Below are positions 1 to 5,920 of a stretch of DNA of 5,920 nt, piece by piece. A program made the translations under genes and the position numbers. The notes beneath the pieces were generated by a model. The model searched no databases and was not told the DNA's origin. It saw nothing but the letters and a program-made list of their open reading frames with translations. The stretch's first letter is position 1. The number at the start of each line of letters is the position of its first letter. Where the stretch lies: assembly GCA_003453835.1 (NCBI GenBank), contig DMMN01000170.1, positions 4,254 through 10,173 of the forward strand, in the 5' to 3' direction. The stretch is from Bacteroidota bacterium (GTDB taxonomy: Bacteria > Bacteroidota > Ignavibacteria > UBA10030).

Positions 1-36
1 CAGCGGACTCACGAGGGCGATCTTCTTTCCCTTGGC

Positions 37-55
37 GTCAAGGCGGCGCCTTGAT
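37..55. repeat. GC-rich hairpin just downstream of the GH35 stop codon
   Basis: Arms TCAAGGC (38-44) and GCCTTGA (48-54) pair perfectly over 7 bp around a 3-base loop, with a possible G-U pair outside them. Read on the minus strand it begins directly after the GH35 TAG. It could protect or end the mRNA, but no T-run follows in either direction, so I do not call it an intrinsic terminator. Confidence 0.5.
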
Positions 56-1861
56 CTACTCCAACGTCTTTTCCCCCTTGACGTCCCTTGCTTCGTTCTG
101 ATGAAGGTCGAAGATGATGATTTCATTCTTTCCCTTCTTCAGCCAGGGGCCCGGACAAAAGAGCCGTCTCTGGGGACCGATCTCCCAGAATCGCCCCAGG
201 TTCTGACCGTTCACCCACACCATTCCCTTCTTGTAGTTGATGATGTCGATAAACGTATCACCGACTTCGCTTAATTCGAACGTGCCTTTGAAGAAGGCAC
301 CTCTTCGAGCCGTGTCGAGAGCGGAAGACTTGAGCGACCGAACGTACCGATCCTCGAACGGCAAGTTATAGACATCCCAGTTCATCAACGTCATCCCGTC
401 GAGTGTGACCCGGTCCGTTATTCCCTTTCTGTCGATCATCTCCTGAGCGAAGTTGATGCGCCCCATCCCTTCAACCAGAATTTCCAGCACCGGATCTCTC
501 GCATCAGTCTTCGGGAGACTGATCGTCCTCTCCCCTTCCCGACGGTCGAGCTTGCCGATGTAGCTGCCATTCAGGAAAACCGTCGCGTAGTCGTGCAACT
601 CCGTGATCGTCAGTTTGCCGCTCTTGTGGCCGATGAGCTTCGTCTTGTAGATGATGAACCCGTAGTCTTGTCCGTACGCTTCGAACGGTTTCGGCTGCAC
701 GGAGGGAATCGGCCTCGGCAGATTACTCCAGACCGATGAGAAGGCCTTCATCTCGATATCCGGGATCGCGATCGCCGGAATCGGTCCAAGAGGTTCAGGC
801 AATGCACCAACATACGACGAGATGAGAGCGTGCAGCGCGAAGTATTTGTGCGTCGGTCGTCCTTGCTCGTTGATGGGAGCGTCATAGTCGTAGCTTGTGA
901 CATCGGGTTCGTACCCTTTGCCACCGGAGTTGGCGCCGGCCGTAAATCCGAAATTCGTTCCACCGTGAATCACATACAAGTTGAATGACTTCTTGTTCTC
1001 GAGGAGGAACCGCACTTCGCGGAGAAGTCGTGCAGTGTCAGGCCTGGCCCACGATTCGCCCCAATGGGTGAGCCAACCGGTGTAGGTCTCGCTGCTGAAC
1101 GCCGGCACGTTTGGATTACGCCTCGTCGCCTGCGCGAATGCGTTTTCATCCGAGCCCGAATCCAATCCGATGGCGGCTCCATCGATGTTGCCGGCGTCGA
1201 GCATGTGCGCCGTGGGACCGTCGGCCGTATAGAACGGAACGTCGACGCCGTTCATCTTCCAAATCGTTCTCAGCTCTTCAAGATACTTTTTGTCGTTCCC
1301 ATAGCTCCCGTACTCGTTTTCAATCTGCACCATCAGGATCGGCCCACCGTTTGTCACCAGCAGAGGTTTGATCAACGCCGAGAGTTTCGTCAGGTAGCGC
1401 GCCGCTGCAGCCATGTAGCGGGGATCCATGCATCGAATCTTGATGTCGGGGAGACGAAGCAGGTAGGGAGGAATACCTCCGAAGTCCCATTCCGCGCAGA
1501 CGTATGGTCCCGGGCGAAACAACACCCACATGCCTTCCTGCTGAACGAGCTTGAGGAAGCCGGCGAGATCTCGATTGCCTGTCTGGAAATCGAACTTGCC
1601 CGGTTCACGCTCGTGATAGTTCCAGAAGATGTACACGGCGATGGTGTTGCAGCCCATCGCCTTGGCCATTTGAATCCGATGACGCCAGTATTCCCTTGGA
1701 ATGCGGGCGGGATGCATCTCGCCGGAGATAATTTGGAAGGGATTCCCATCGAGGAGGAAGTCTTGTTTGCCCAGCTCAAACGTGTGGTTCTTCTTTTGGG
1801 GAATCGCGTGCTGGGAAAGCACGAGCGCCAGAACAAGTACGAGGTTGAGAGCGTGTTTCAT
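56..1861 (-). CDS. Exported beta-galactosidase, glycoside hydrolase family 35
   Basis: A 601-residue GH35 enzyme expected to hydrolyse terminal non-reducing beta-D-galactose from glycans (EC 3.2.1.23) with retention of configuration. Residues 1 to about 20 form a Sec signal peptide (hydrophobic LNLVLVLALVL core) with no lipobox, so a periplasmic or secreted enzyme is likely. The TIM-barrel domain spans about 28-345. The family signature GGPILMVQIENEY is at 172-184, with E183 the expected acid/base. SSETYTGW (256-263) carries E258, the expected nucleophile. Two beta-sandwich domains follow (about 395-490 and 520-590), including GMVWVNGQNLGRFW (546-559), typical of GH35 C-termini. The length suits short bacterial GH35s lacking an added carbohydrate-binding module. 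The ATG at 1861 is fixed by a TAA codon directly before it in frame, yet no Shine-Dalgarno sequence is visible. The exact galactosidic linkage cannot be told from sequence. Confidence 0.97.
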   Translation of the reverse strand: MKHALNLVLVLALVLSQHAIPQKKNHTFELGKQDFLLDGNPFQIISGEMHPARIPREYWRHRIQMAKAMGCNTIAVYIFWNYHEREPGKFDFQTGNRDLAGFLKLVQQEGMWVLFRPGPYVCAEWDFGGIPPYLLRLPDIKIRCMDPRYMAAAARYLTKLSALIKPLLVTNGGPILMVQIENEYGSYGNDKKYLEELRTIWKMNGVDVPFYTADGPTAHMLDAGNIDGAAIGLDSGSDENAFAQATRRNPNVPAFSSETYTGWLTHWGESWARPDTARLLREVRFLLENKKSFNLYVIHGGTNFGFTAGANSGGKGYEPDVTSYDYDAPINEQGRPTHKYFALHALISSYVGALPEPLGPIPAIAIPDIEMKAFSSVWSNLPRPIPSVQPKPFEAYGQDYGFIIYKTKLIGHKSGKLTITELHDYATVFLNGSYIGKLDRREGERTISLPKTDARDPVLEILVEGMGRINFAQEMIDRKGITDRVTLDGMTLMNWDVYNLPFEDRYVRSLKSSALDTARRGAFFKGTFELSEVGDTFIDIINYKKGMVWVNGQNLGRFWEIGPQRRLFCPGPWLKKGKNEIIIFDLHQNEARDVKGEKTLE

Positions 1862-1924
1862 TTAGATCATCATTAACGTGTTGAGGCACTACGCCGCCCC
1901 GTTTGGTGCTATCGAATGAGTGTC

Positions 1925-1946
1925 GACCGCAGCTATTATGCAGGTC
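1925..1946. repeat. Bulged hairpin upstream of GH35
   Basis: GACC plus GCA (1925-1931) pair with TGC and GGTC (1939-1941, 1943-1946), giving 7 bp with a single bulged base at 1942 and a 7-base loop. It lies about 65-85 bases upstream of the GH35 start and could be leader structure. By itself it could also be chance. Confidence 0.25.
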
Positions 1947-1972
1947 AATTCCCTCAGGGCGGGAGGCCGAAG

Positions 1973-1995
1973 CCATCCCGCACCAAAGGGGATGG
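1973..1995. repeat. 7-bp perfect inverted repeat upstream of GH35
   Basis: CCATCCC (1973-1979) and GGGATGG (1989-1995) are exact reverse complements with a 9-base loop, about 110-135 bases upstream of the GH35 start. No T-run follows on either strand, so it is not an intrinsic terminator. It could be an operator or an mRNA leader stem. A repeat of this size has a modest chance of arising at random in this gap. Confidence 0.35.
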
Positions 1996-2128
1996 AGTGA
2001 ACTCTATTGATTGAGCTAAACAGCGCTCGAACATCTCCTCTGTAACAAGTGAACGTCGTGGTGCTTGCTGTTAGCCGCCGTGACCCGTGGTAGGGTTTAG
2101 AGAGAATCCAAGATTCAACCATCTAAGG

Positions 2129-2183
2129 CACAGCTACGAAACTGGAAACACAATTCTGAAAAAGAAGCTACATGGTAGCTGTG
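2129..2183. repeat. 9-bp inverted repeat competing with the terminator hairpin
   Basis: CACAGCTAC (2129-2137) is the exact reverse complement of GTAGCTGTG (2175-2183), with 37 bases between. The right arm is shared with the shorter terminator stem (2166-2171 / 2175-2180), so the two pairings exclude each other. This geometry resembles a terminator/antiterminator pair, but regulation is only an inference. Confidence 0.45.
2158..2180 (-). terminator. Probable intrinsic terminator of the M28 peptidase gene
   Basis: On the minus strand, AGCTAC pairs with GTAGCT (2180-2175 with 2171-2166) around the loop CAT and is followed directly by TCTTTTTC (five T at 2163-2159). It lies 52 bases beyond the peptidase stop codon. 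The stem is short (6 bp, half GC), so termination may be partial. Its placement right after the gene supports the call. Confidence 0.55.
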
Positions 2184-2232
2184 ATTTATGATGTTCTCTA
2201 GTGGACAAATTGTTATGTGCAACATCAAAGTC

Positions 2233-3156
2233 CTAAGGCATCTGGTCTACAGTGAGGATCACCGCTAGTGCGGCTTGCAGAATCTTACGTTCGTAGTTCA
2301 TATCGAGTTTGTCGAGAAGATCACTTGGACTATGGGCAAACGGATAACGATGAATCAAGTCGGTAAAAAACAGTGTGTGCGTGTATCCAGCATAGTAGAA
2401 GGAGGCATCATCAGGTCCCATTCCGGAGACTTTGAGCACGGGAGCCTCCTCTGTGTAGAGCATGATAATTCCAACTGCTAGTTGAGCGCCGCTTGTGTCG
2501 GGAGAGTATAGATTGTAAGTGGCTTGTTCGGTGCCGCGGTAGGCGATCATATCAAAGTTGACCGTGAGCCGAATGTCTCGACTTTGCGCGCGTGCATTTT
2601 GAGCATAGGCAAGACTTCCGCGCGCTCCCTTCTCTTCCGCCGCCAAACAAATGAAACGTAAGGTGCGACGCGGCTGGTAACCCATGAGTTTCAGTACTCG
2701 AGCCAGTTCAATCACGCCGGCTGTTCCAGAAGCGTTGTCATCTGCCCCTGGTGCTTTGAGCGTGTCGGTGCTGTTGGAATCATAGTGGCCACAGATGATG
2801 ATCTCCTGCGAGTGAAGGTCTCCTCCAGGGAGGGTCGCCACTACATTTTTTTGTGCGGTTCCAAGGAATGAAAAGCTATGAAGAGAAACCTCAATGACAC
2901 CGAAACTAAGGAAACGTGCTTGGATCCAGGAGACGATGCTGTCGCGGTTTGTATTTGAGTAATATCGAGTACCAAAATTCTGTAGAGATGTAACGTAAGA
3001 TGCCAGGCTACTATCAGAAATCTTTGCGATCGCTGCAGTGATGAAAGGATCTTTCTGTGATGTCGGGCCGGTTGGTGTGCTAGAATCGTCGGTCTTGCAG
3101 GCAGAGCAATGCCCGAGAGCGAGGCCCATGAGAACTAGTGTAGATAGATTCTTCAT
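2233..3156 (-). CDS. M28-family zinc aminopeptidase-like lipoprotein
   Basis: A 307-residue peptidase of clan MH, family M28, expected to use two zinc ions to remove N-terminal residues from peptides. The N-terminus has a hydrophobic segment (about 5-16) and then CSAC, with C20 the probable lipidated cysteine, followed by a Lys/Asp/Ser/Thr/Pro linker. The -3 position is Cys, not the usual Leu, so the lipobox is imperfect. All six family residues are visible: H124 in GHYDS, D140 in PGADDNASG, E174 (general base) and E175 in LAAEEKG, D202 in NFDMIAY, and H275 in FAHSPSD. The domain spans about 100-305 with no added protease-associated domain. The start at 3156 is preferred because it gives a standard signal peptide. 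An ATG at 3171 would add MVDGY, and neither has a well-spaced ribosome binding site. GC content is lower than in the flanking glycosidases. Substrate specificity cannot be deduced, and M28 also includes glutaminyl cyclases and carboxypeptidases. Confidence 0.92.
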   Translation of the reverse strand: MKNLSTLVLMGLALGHCSACKTDDSSTPTGPTSQKDPFITAAIAKISDSSLASYVTSLQNFGTRYYSNTNRDSIVSWIQARFLSFGVIEVSLHSFSFLGTAQKNVVATLPGGDLHSQEIIICGHYDSNSTDTLKAPGADDNASGTAGVIELARVLKLMGYQPRRTLRFICLAAEEKGARGSLAYAQNARAQSRDIRLTVNFDMIAYRGTEQATYNLYSPDTSGAQLAVGIIMLYTEEAPVLKVSGMGPDDASFYYAGYTHTLFFTDLIHRYPFAHSPSDLLDKLDMNYERKILQAALAVILTVDQMP

Positions 3157-3374
3157 ATAACCATCGACCATCCCGGCTCGTCGTCCCCTTACTTAAGACA
3201 CACGTACGCTGCCATTACAATTTCTTTTTTCCACATGCTGGGCATAGCGGCTAACTTTGCGCATAACTACTTGGCGTCATTTGTACTCCCGCGAATCTAC
3301 ACGAATCCTCACCAAGACAATCGAAGTTCCTTCTTTGTGAGAATGTGTTTCCGGCTGTCTGAACTTCAGAGGAT
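3157..3374. other. 218-base spacer between GH20 and the M28 gene
   Basis: An AT-richer gap with no supported gene. It includes a T-rich stretch (3221-3230) and a short palindrome right after the GH20 stop. No hairpin followed by a T-run is seen on the minus strand, so I cannot show that transcription stops between GH20 and the peptidase gene. No promoter is clear enough to call, although the gap is large enough to hold one. Confidence 0.5.
3358..3370. repeat. 13-base palindrome just downstream of the GH20 stop
   Basis: TCTGAA and TTCAGA flank a single central C, starting 4 bases past the GH20 stop on the minus strand. The GAACTTC core (3361-3367) recurs in inverted form as GAAGTTC at 3323-3329. 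It could fold as a weak mRNA 3'-end stem. No T-run follows, so it is not called a terminator. Confidence 0.3.
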
Positions 3375-5744
3375 TCATTCCACCATGATCTCGTCCACGA
3401 ACAACCACGCTTTGTCGCCTTTGCCGGTGTGCCACGCGGGGGCGACGCCGATGTTCTTGGCCGTCAACTTGACGTAGCGAGCCCTCACCTTGCTGAGCTT
3501 CTGAGAGATCTGCTTGACGCGGGGCGGCTGTTGACCCGGAGTGGGTTGGATCTCAAACGAGCCGACGGAGACGTACGAACTGCCGTCGTCCGAGACGGCG
3601 AACTCGACGTGAGTCGGGAAGAAGATCCAGGAATCAGTCTTCTCCAGGAAACTCGCCGTCAGCTTCGAGATGCGCGTGAGGGTCCCCAGATCGACCACCG
3701 CCTCGAGGTCATCCTGATGAAATCCTTGCCAATGCATTCCATGCAACGATTCGGTTCCTCGCATCCCGTCGGTCAGGGCGTGCTCGCCTCCTCCGTCGTA
3801 CCGGCGATAGGGATGTGTCAGCTTCACCGGTTTGAAAAGCGCCTTATGTGAGTAAATCTTCGTCTCGGTGATTTGGTTAAGCAGTCTGCCACGCCAGAAC
3901 GCACCCGCACGAACCGTGAAGGTTCTTCGAAGGACAAGTGGCTTTCCGTATCGACGTGACGATTGCGTGGGCTTTCTTCCGTCAAGCGTGTAATGGATCG
4001 ACGGGTAATTCATCTCCGTTCCGAGCACAACATTCATCTTCTTTGAAGTGGAATCGAATGCCGTCGAGATGGAGACAAGATACGCGCTCTTCGCGTACTT
4101 GTATCCCGCCGATTGGTATCGTTGGGTGAGCTGCTCAACGCGCGGGACAAAGTCGCTCCAATTCCTCAATTCCTTTTTCGACCAGACGACCTCCGCCAGC
4201 GCCGCCATTCGGGGGAGCGTCATGTACTGGGCGTGTTCAGGTGTCGGGATGTACTCCGTCCAGACGTTTCCCTGCGCACCGAGCACGTGCTTCGCCTCCT
4301 CCGAGGTCAACTCCTCCGGCACCGGTTCATACGAATAGACTTTGCTGAGCGGCGCATAGCCGCCGATTGCCAGGGGCTCGTATTCCGGATTACCCTGATA
4401 GAAATCGAAGTAGCAGTGCGATACAGGAGACATCACCGCGTCATGACCCTGACGGGCTGCCGCGATCCCTCCTTCGGGGCCGCGCCATGACATGACTGTT
4501 GCCTCCGGAGCAAGTCCTCCTTCGAGGATCTCATCCCATCCGATCAACCGCCGGCCCTTCGAGACGATAAACCGTTCGATTCGCTTGACGAAGTAGCTCT
4601 GTAACTCGGCTTCGTCCTTCAGTCCCTCCTGCTTGATTCGGGCTTGACATTTTGGGCACACCTTCCACTCTTTCTTATCAGCCTCATCGCCCCCGATGTG
4701 GAGGTACGCTCCGGGGAAGAGATCCATCACCTCGGCGAGGATCTCCTGCAAAAAGGAAAACGTACTGTCGTTCCCAGCGCAGAAGATGTCCGTGATCGGC
4801 CATACTCCGCCCGGAGGAACTTTGAAGGGTCCACCCGTGCACGAGAAGTGTGGATAGGCTGCAAGGAGCGCGGTGGCGTGTGCCGGCATTTCGATTTCGG
4901 GCACGATAGTGATGTTCCGCCGGGCAGCGTACTTCACAATCTCCTTAATCTCTTCTTGGGTATAGAAACCGCCGTACGTAGCTTTCTCCCCTTCCTTCTG
5001 CGGCTCCCGGTCGTTCCAATGCCTTTCCTCACGATCAACTCTCCAGGCCGCTACCTCGGTGAGCTTCGGAAACTTCTTGCTCTCGACCCTCCATCCCTGG
5101 TCATCCGTCAGGTGCCAGTGGAAGACATTCATCTTGTGCATCGCCAACATGTCGATGTACGTCTTGATGAATTCCTTGGGCATGAAATGCCGGCTCACAT
5201 CGAGATGCATGCCGCGCCACTGAAAGCGGGGATAGTCCGTCATCTTGAGACAAGGAACCGTCCACTTCACACCCTTGACGGGTTTGCCGCTGTACGCTTC
5301 AGCCGGCAGCAACTGAAGAAGCGTTTGAACGGAGTAGAAGAATCCGCCCGATCCGGTTGCCTCGAGACGGATCGCGTCACGACGTACTTCCACACGGTAC
5401 CCTTCTTTACCCAGATCTCCGTCCTCGACCGCGCTGAAAAGAATGAAGTTCTTCCCGGGAGTCTGAGCGGCATCCTGAACCGGCAGTGTGAATCCTGTCG
5501 CAACCCGCAAACGCTCCACCAGGAATTCCGCCGCTGACTTCTGGTCTGCATCCGTCAAGCTGTAGACGATCGTTGTCCCTGCCGAAAGGATGAAGCTCCC
5601 TGGGCCCAGGTACGTCTCGACTGGCTTTGGGACAACGGCGATGGATGTTCTTCGGGATTTCACTGCTTCCTCACTTTGGGCGCCGGCGGGCGGAGGGACA
5701 AGGCAAACAAGAACTGAGAACATTCGAAACAGAGTCCGGATCAT
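3375..5744 (-). CDS. Exported beta-N-acetylhexosaminidase, GH20, with F5/8 type C domain
   Basis: A 789-residue GH20 enzyme expected to release terminal beta-linked GlcNAc or GalNAc (EC 3.2.1.52) by substrate-assisted catalysis. A signal peptide covers about 1-23 (cleavage near AGA/QS). The GH20b domain spans about 33-168 and the catalytic barrel about 171-521. Visible active-site residues are R177 (FQWRGMHLD), H209 (FHWHLTDD), the catalytic pair D353-E354 (HIGGDEA), W420 (MSWRG), Y445 and D447 (HCYFDFY), and W495/E497 (NVWTEY). A CxxC pair (C363, C366) follows the catalytic loop. About 555-635 (YTLDGRKPT) looks like a chitobiase C-terminal/Fn3-associated domain, and 645-789 like an F5/8 type C (CBM32-like) sugar-binding domain. 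The start at 5744 has AGGAAGA 6 bases upstream and yields the signal peptide. A start at 5828 would add 28 hydrophilic residues and overlap the upstream gene. Natural substrate (chitin oligomers, N-glycans, mucin or peptidoglycan fragments) is not resolved. Confidence 0.97.
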   Translation of the reverse strand: MIRTLFRMFSVLVCLVPPPAGAQSEEAVKSRRTSIAVVPKPVETYLGPGSFILSAGTTIVYSLTDADQKSAAEFLVERLRVATGFTLPVQDAAQTPGKNFILFSAVEDGDLGKEGYRVEVRRDAIRLEATGSGGFFYSVQTLLQLLPAEAYSGKPVKGVKWTVPCLKMTDYPRFQWRGMHLDVSRHFMPKEFIKTYIDMLAMHKMNVFHWHLTDDQGWRVESKKFPKLTEVAAWRVDREERHWNDREPQKEGEKATYGGFYTQEEIKEIVKYAARRNITIVPEIEMPAHATALLAAYPHFSCTGGPFKVPPGGVWPITDIFCAGNDSTFSFLQEILAEVMDLFPGAYLHIGGDEADKKEWKVCPKCQARIKQEGLKDEAELQSYFVKRIERFIVSKGRRLIGWDEILEGGLAPEATVMSWRGPEGGIAAARQGHDAVMSPVSHCYFDFYQGNPEYEPLAIGGYAPLSKVYSYEPVPEELTSEEAKHVLGAQGNVWTEYIPTPEHAQYMTLPRMAALAEVVWSKKELRNWSDFVPRVEQLTQRYQSAGYKYAKSAYLVSISTAFDSTSKKMNVVLGTEMNYPSIHYTLDGRKPTQSSRRYGKPLVLRRTFTVRAGAFWRGRLLNQITETKIYSHKALFKPVKLTHPYRRYDGGGEHALTDGMRGTESLHGMHWQGFHQDDLEAVVDLGTLTRISKLTASFLEKTDSWIFFPTHVEFAVSDDGSSYVSVGSFEIQPTPGQQPPRVKQISQKLSKVRARYVKLTAKNIGVAPAWHTGKGDKAWLFVDEIMVE

Positions 5745-5750
5745 TGAGTT

Positions 5751-5757
5751 TCTTCCT
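5751..5757 (-). promoter_or_regulatory. Ribosome binding site of GH20
   Basis: AGGAAGA on the minus strand ends 6 bases before the ATG at 5744, a near-ideal Shine-Dalgarno match and spacing. It decides this start over the ATG at 5828 and is the only clear ribosome binding site in the window. Confidence 0.75.
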
Positions 5758-5776
5758 GGTTGATGTTGGTTGATGA
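5757..5776. repeat. Tandem 10-base direct repeat
   Basis: TGGTTGATGT (5757-5766) is followed at once by TGGTTGATGA (5767-5776), two copies differing only in the last base. They lie in the spacer just upstream of the GH20 ribosome binding site and share its final base pair. Likely a small slippage duplication, and a possible regulator site if copies are conserved in relatives. Confidence 0.6.
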
Positions 5777-5808
5777 CACACGAACGGTTGCGACTATTCG
5801 ACTGCGTC

Positions 5809-5920
5809 TTATCGCTTATGGAACACAACTACGGGAGGAATGATCTGCTTCTTGGTGCCCGGCCCCTTGAACGAAACCACCAATCCGTCTCCACCTGTCT
5901 TCTCAAAGAATTCTACTCGA
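5809..5920 (-). CDS. C-terminal end of a PA14-like domain protein (partial)
   Basis: Only the last 36 codons and the TAA stop are in the window; the rest lies beyond the right edge. The peptide begins RVEFFEKTGGDGLVVSF and continues KGPGTKKQIIPPVVVFHKR. The pattern of E-[FY]-[FY]-E, a Gly-rich turn, L-x-V-S-[FWY], then GPG and K/Q-x-I-P-x-x-x-[LV]-F-H matches the last strands of PA14 domains, which in bacteria often sit at the C-terminus of glycoside hydrolases and bind carbohydrate. The stop lies 64 bases before the GH20 start with no terminator between, so both genes probably share a transcript. The main activity of the protein cannot be seen. Another GH20, a GH3 or a different sugar-acting enzyme are all possible. 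Confidence 0.68.
   Translation of the reverse strand, partial: RVEFFEKTGGDGLVVSFKGPGTKKQIIPPVVVFHKR

Larger units (their letters stand above)
1862..2232. other. 371-base intergenic region between the M28 gene and GH35
   Basis: I find no convincing coding sequence here. A 77-codon minus-strand frame (1889-2122) has no ribosome binding site and no family-like composition. The region contains a likely terminator for the peptidase gene (2158-2180), a longer overlapping inverted repeat (2129-2183), and two small hairpins nearer GH35 (1973-1995 and 1925-1946). Because a terminator lies upstream, GH35 probably has its own promoter here, but no minus-strand sequence matches a sigma-70 or Bacteroidota-type promoter well enough to call. 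Confidence 0.6.

Noticed and set aside
1064..1876. 270-codon plus-strand open frame opposite GH35
   Set aside because: It mirrors the GH35 catalytic domain, has no family resemblance, and is rich in Arg, Val and His as antisense shadows often are.
1900..2060. Possible tRNA in the gap (CGAA-containing stretches)
   Set aside because: No cloverleaf pairing or T-arm consensus can be built around these bases.
1889..2122. 77-codon minus-strand frame in the gap upstream of GH35
   Set aside because: No ribosome binding site, no hydrophobic or motif pattern, and it overlaps the hairpins of the gap. A small protein cannot be excluded but nothing supports it.
2122..2240. Direct repeat CTAAGGCA (2123-2130 and 2233-2240) as an insertion footprint
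   Set aside because: Eight matching bases about 100 apart is weak, one copy includes the peptidase stop codon, and no mobile-element sequence lies between.
3221..3231. T-rich run as a plus-strand terminator tail
   Set aside because: No stable hairpin precedes it on the plus strand and no plus-strand gene ends nearby.
4644..5537. 297-codon plus-strand open frame opposite GH20
   Set aside because: It lies entirely antisense to the conserved GH20 catalytic region, has no recognisable domain, and its composition fits a shadow of a well-conserved GC-rich gene.
5745..5828. Longer GH20 start at 5828 adding 28 residues
   Set aside because: The added residues are hydrophilic and would mask the signal peptide, the start would overlap the upstream stop by 20 bases, and the ribosome binding site belongs to 5744.

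Overview
The window holds a run of genes all read on the minus strand and all devoted to taking apart glycans and peptides outside the cytoplasm. In order of transcription (right to left) they are: the last 36 codons of a protein ending in a PA14-like domain (stop at 5809-5811, cut by the window edge); an exported family GH20 beta-N-acetylhexosaminidase with a C-terminal F5/8-type C (CBM32-like) domain (3375-5744); an M28-family zinc peptidase that looks like a lipoprotein (2233-3156); and an exported family GH35 beta-galactosidase (56-1861). No plus-strand gene is supported. The long plus-strand reading frames lie opposite these genes and resemble no protein family I know.

The organism is probably a Gram-negative heterotroph of the Bacteroidota / Ignavibacteria / FCB type. 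Reasons are the paired secreted glycosidases, the lipoprotein with a Cys-Lys start and Ser/Thr/Pro linker, the PA14 and F5/8 C domains typical of such enzymes, and weak or absent Shine-Dalgarno sites on two of three starts. The moderate GC content of the glycosidase genes (mid-50s to low-60s percent in lines I counted) does not separate these groups. This is an inference from gene style, not a taxonomic identification.

Layout: 1-55, downstream of GH35, has a compact GC-rich hairpin just past the stop. 1862-2232 is a 371-base gap with a likely intrinsic terminator for the peptidase gene (2158-2180), a competing 9-bp inverted repeat, and two small hairpins upstream of GH35. 3157-3374 is a 218-base AT-richer spacer between GH20 and the peptidase. 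5745-5808 is a 64-base spacer holding a tandem 10-base repeat and a good ribosome binding site for GH20, so the PA14 protein and GH20 are probably co-transcribed.

Working together (inference): GH20 would remove terminal beta-linked GlcNAc or GalNAc, GH35 terminal beta-galactose, and the M28 peptidase would trim released peptides, which suits use of glycoproteins, peptidoglycan debris or mixed polysaccharide. The peptidase gene and its flanks are visibly lower in GC than the two glycosidase genes and may be a separate transcription unit inserted between them. All catalytic residues I can check are intact in the three full genes. I see no tRNA, rRNA, CRISPR array, insertion sequence or clearly new system.
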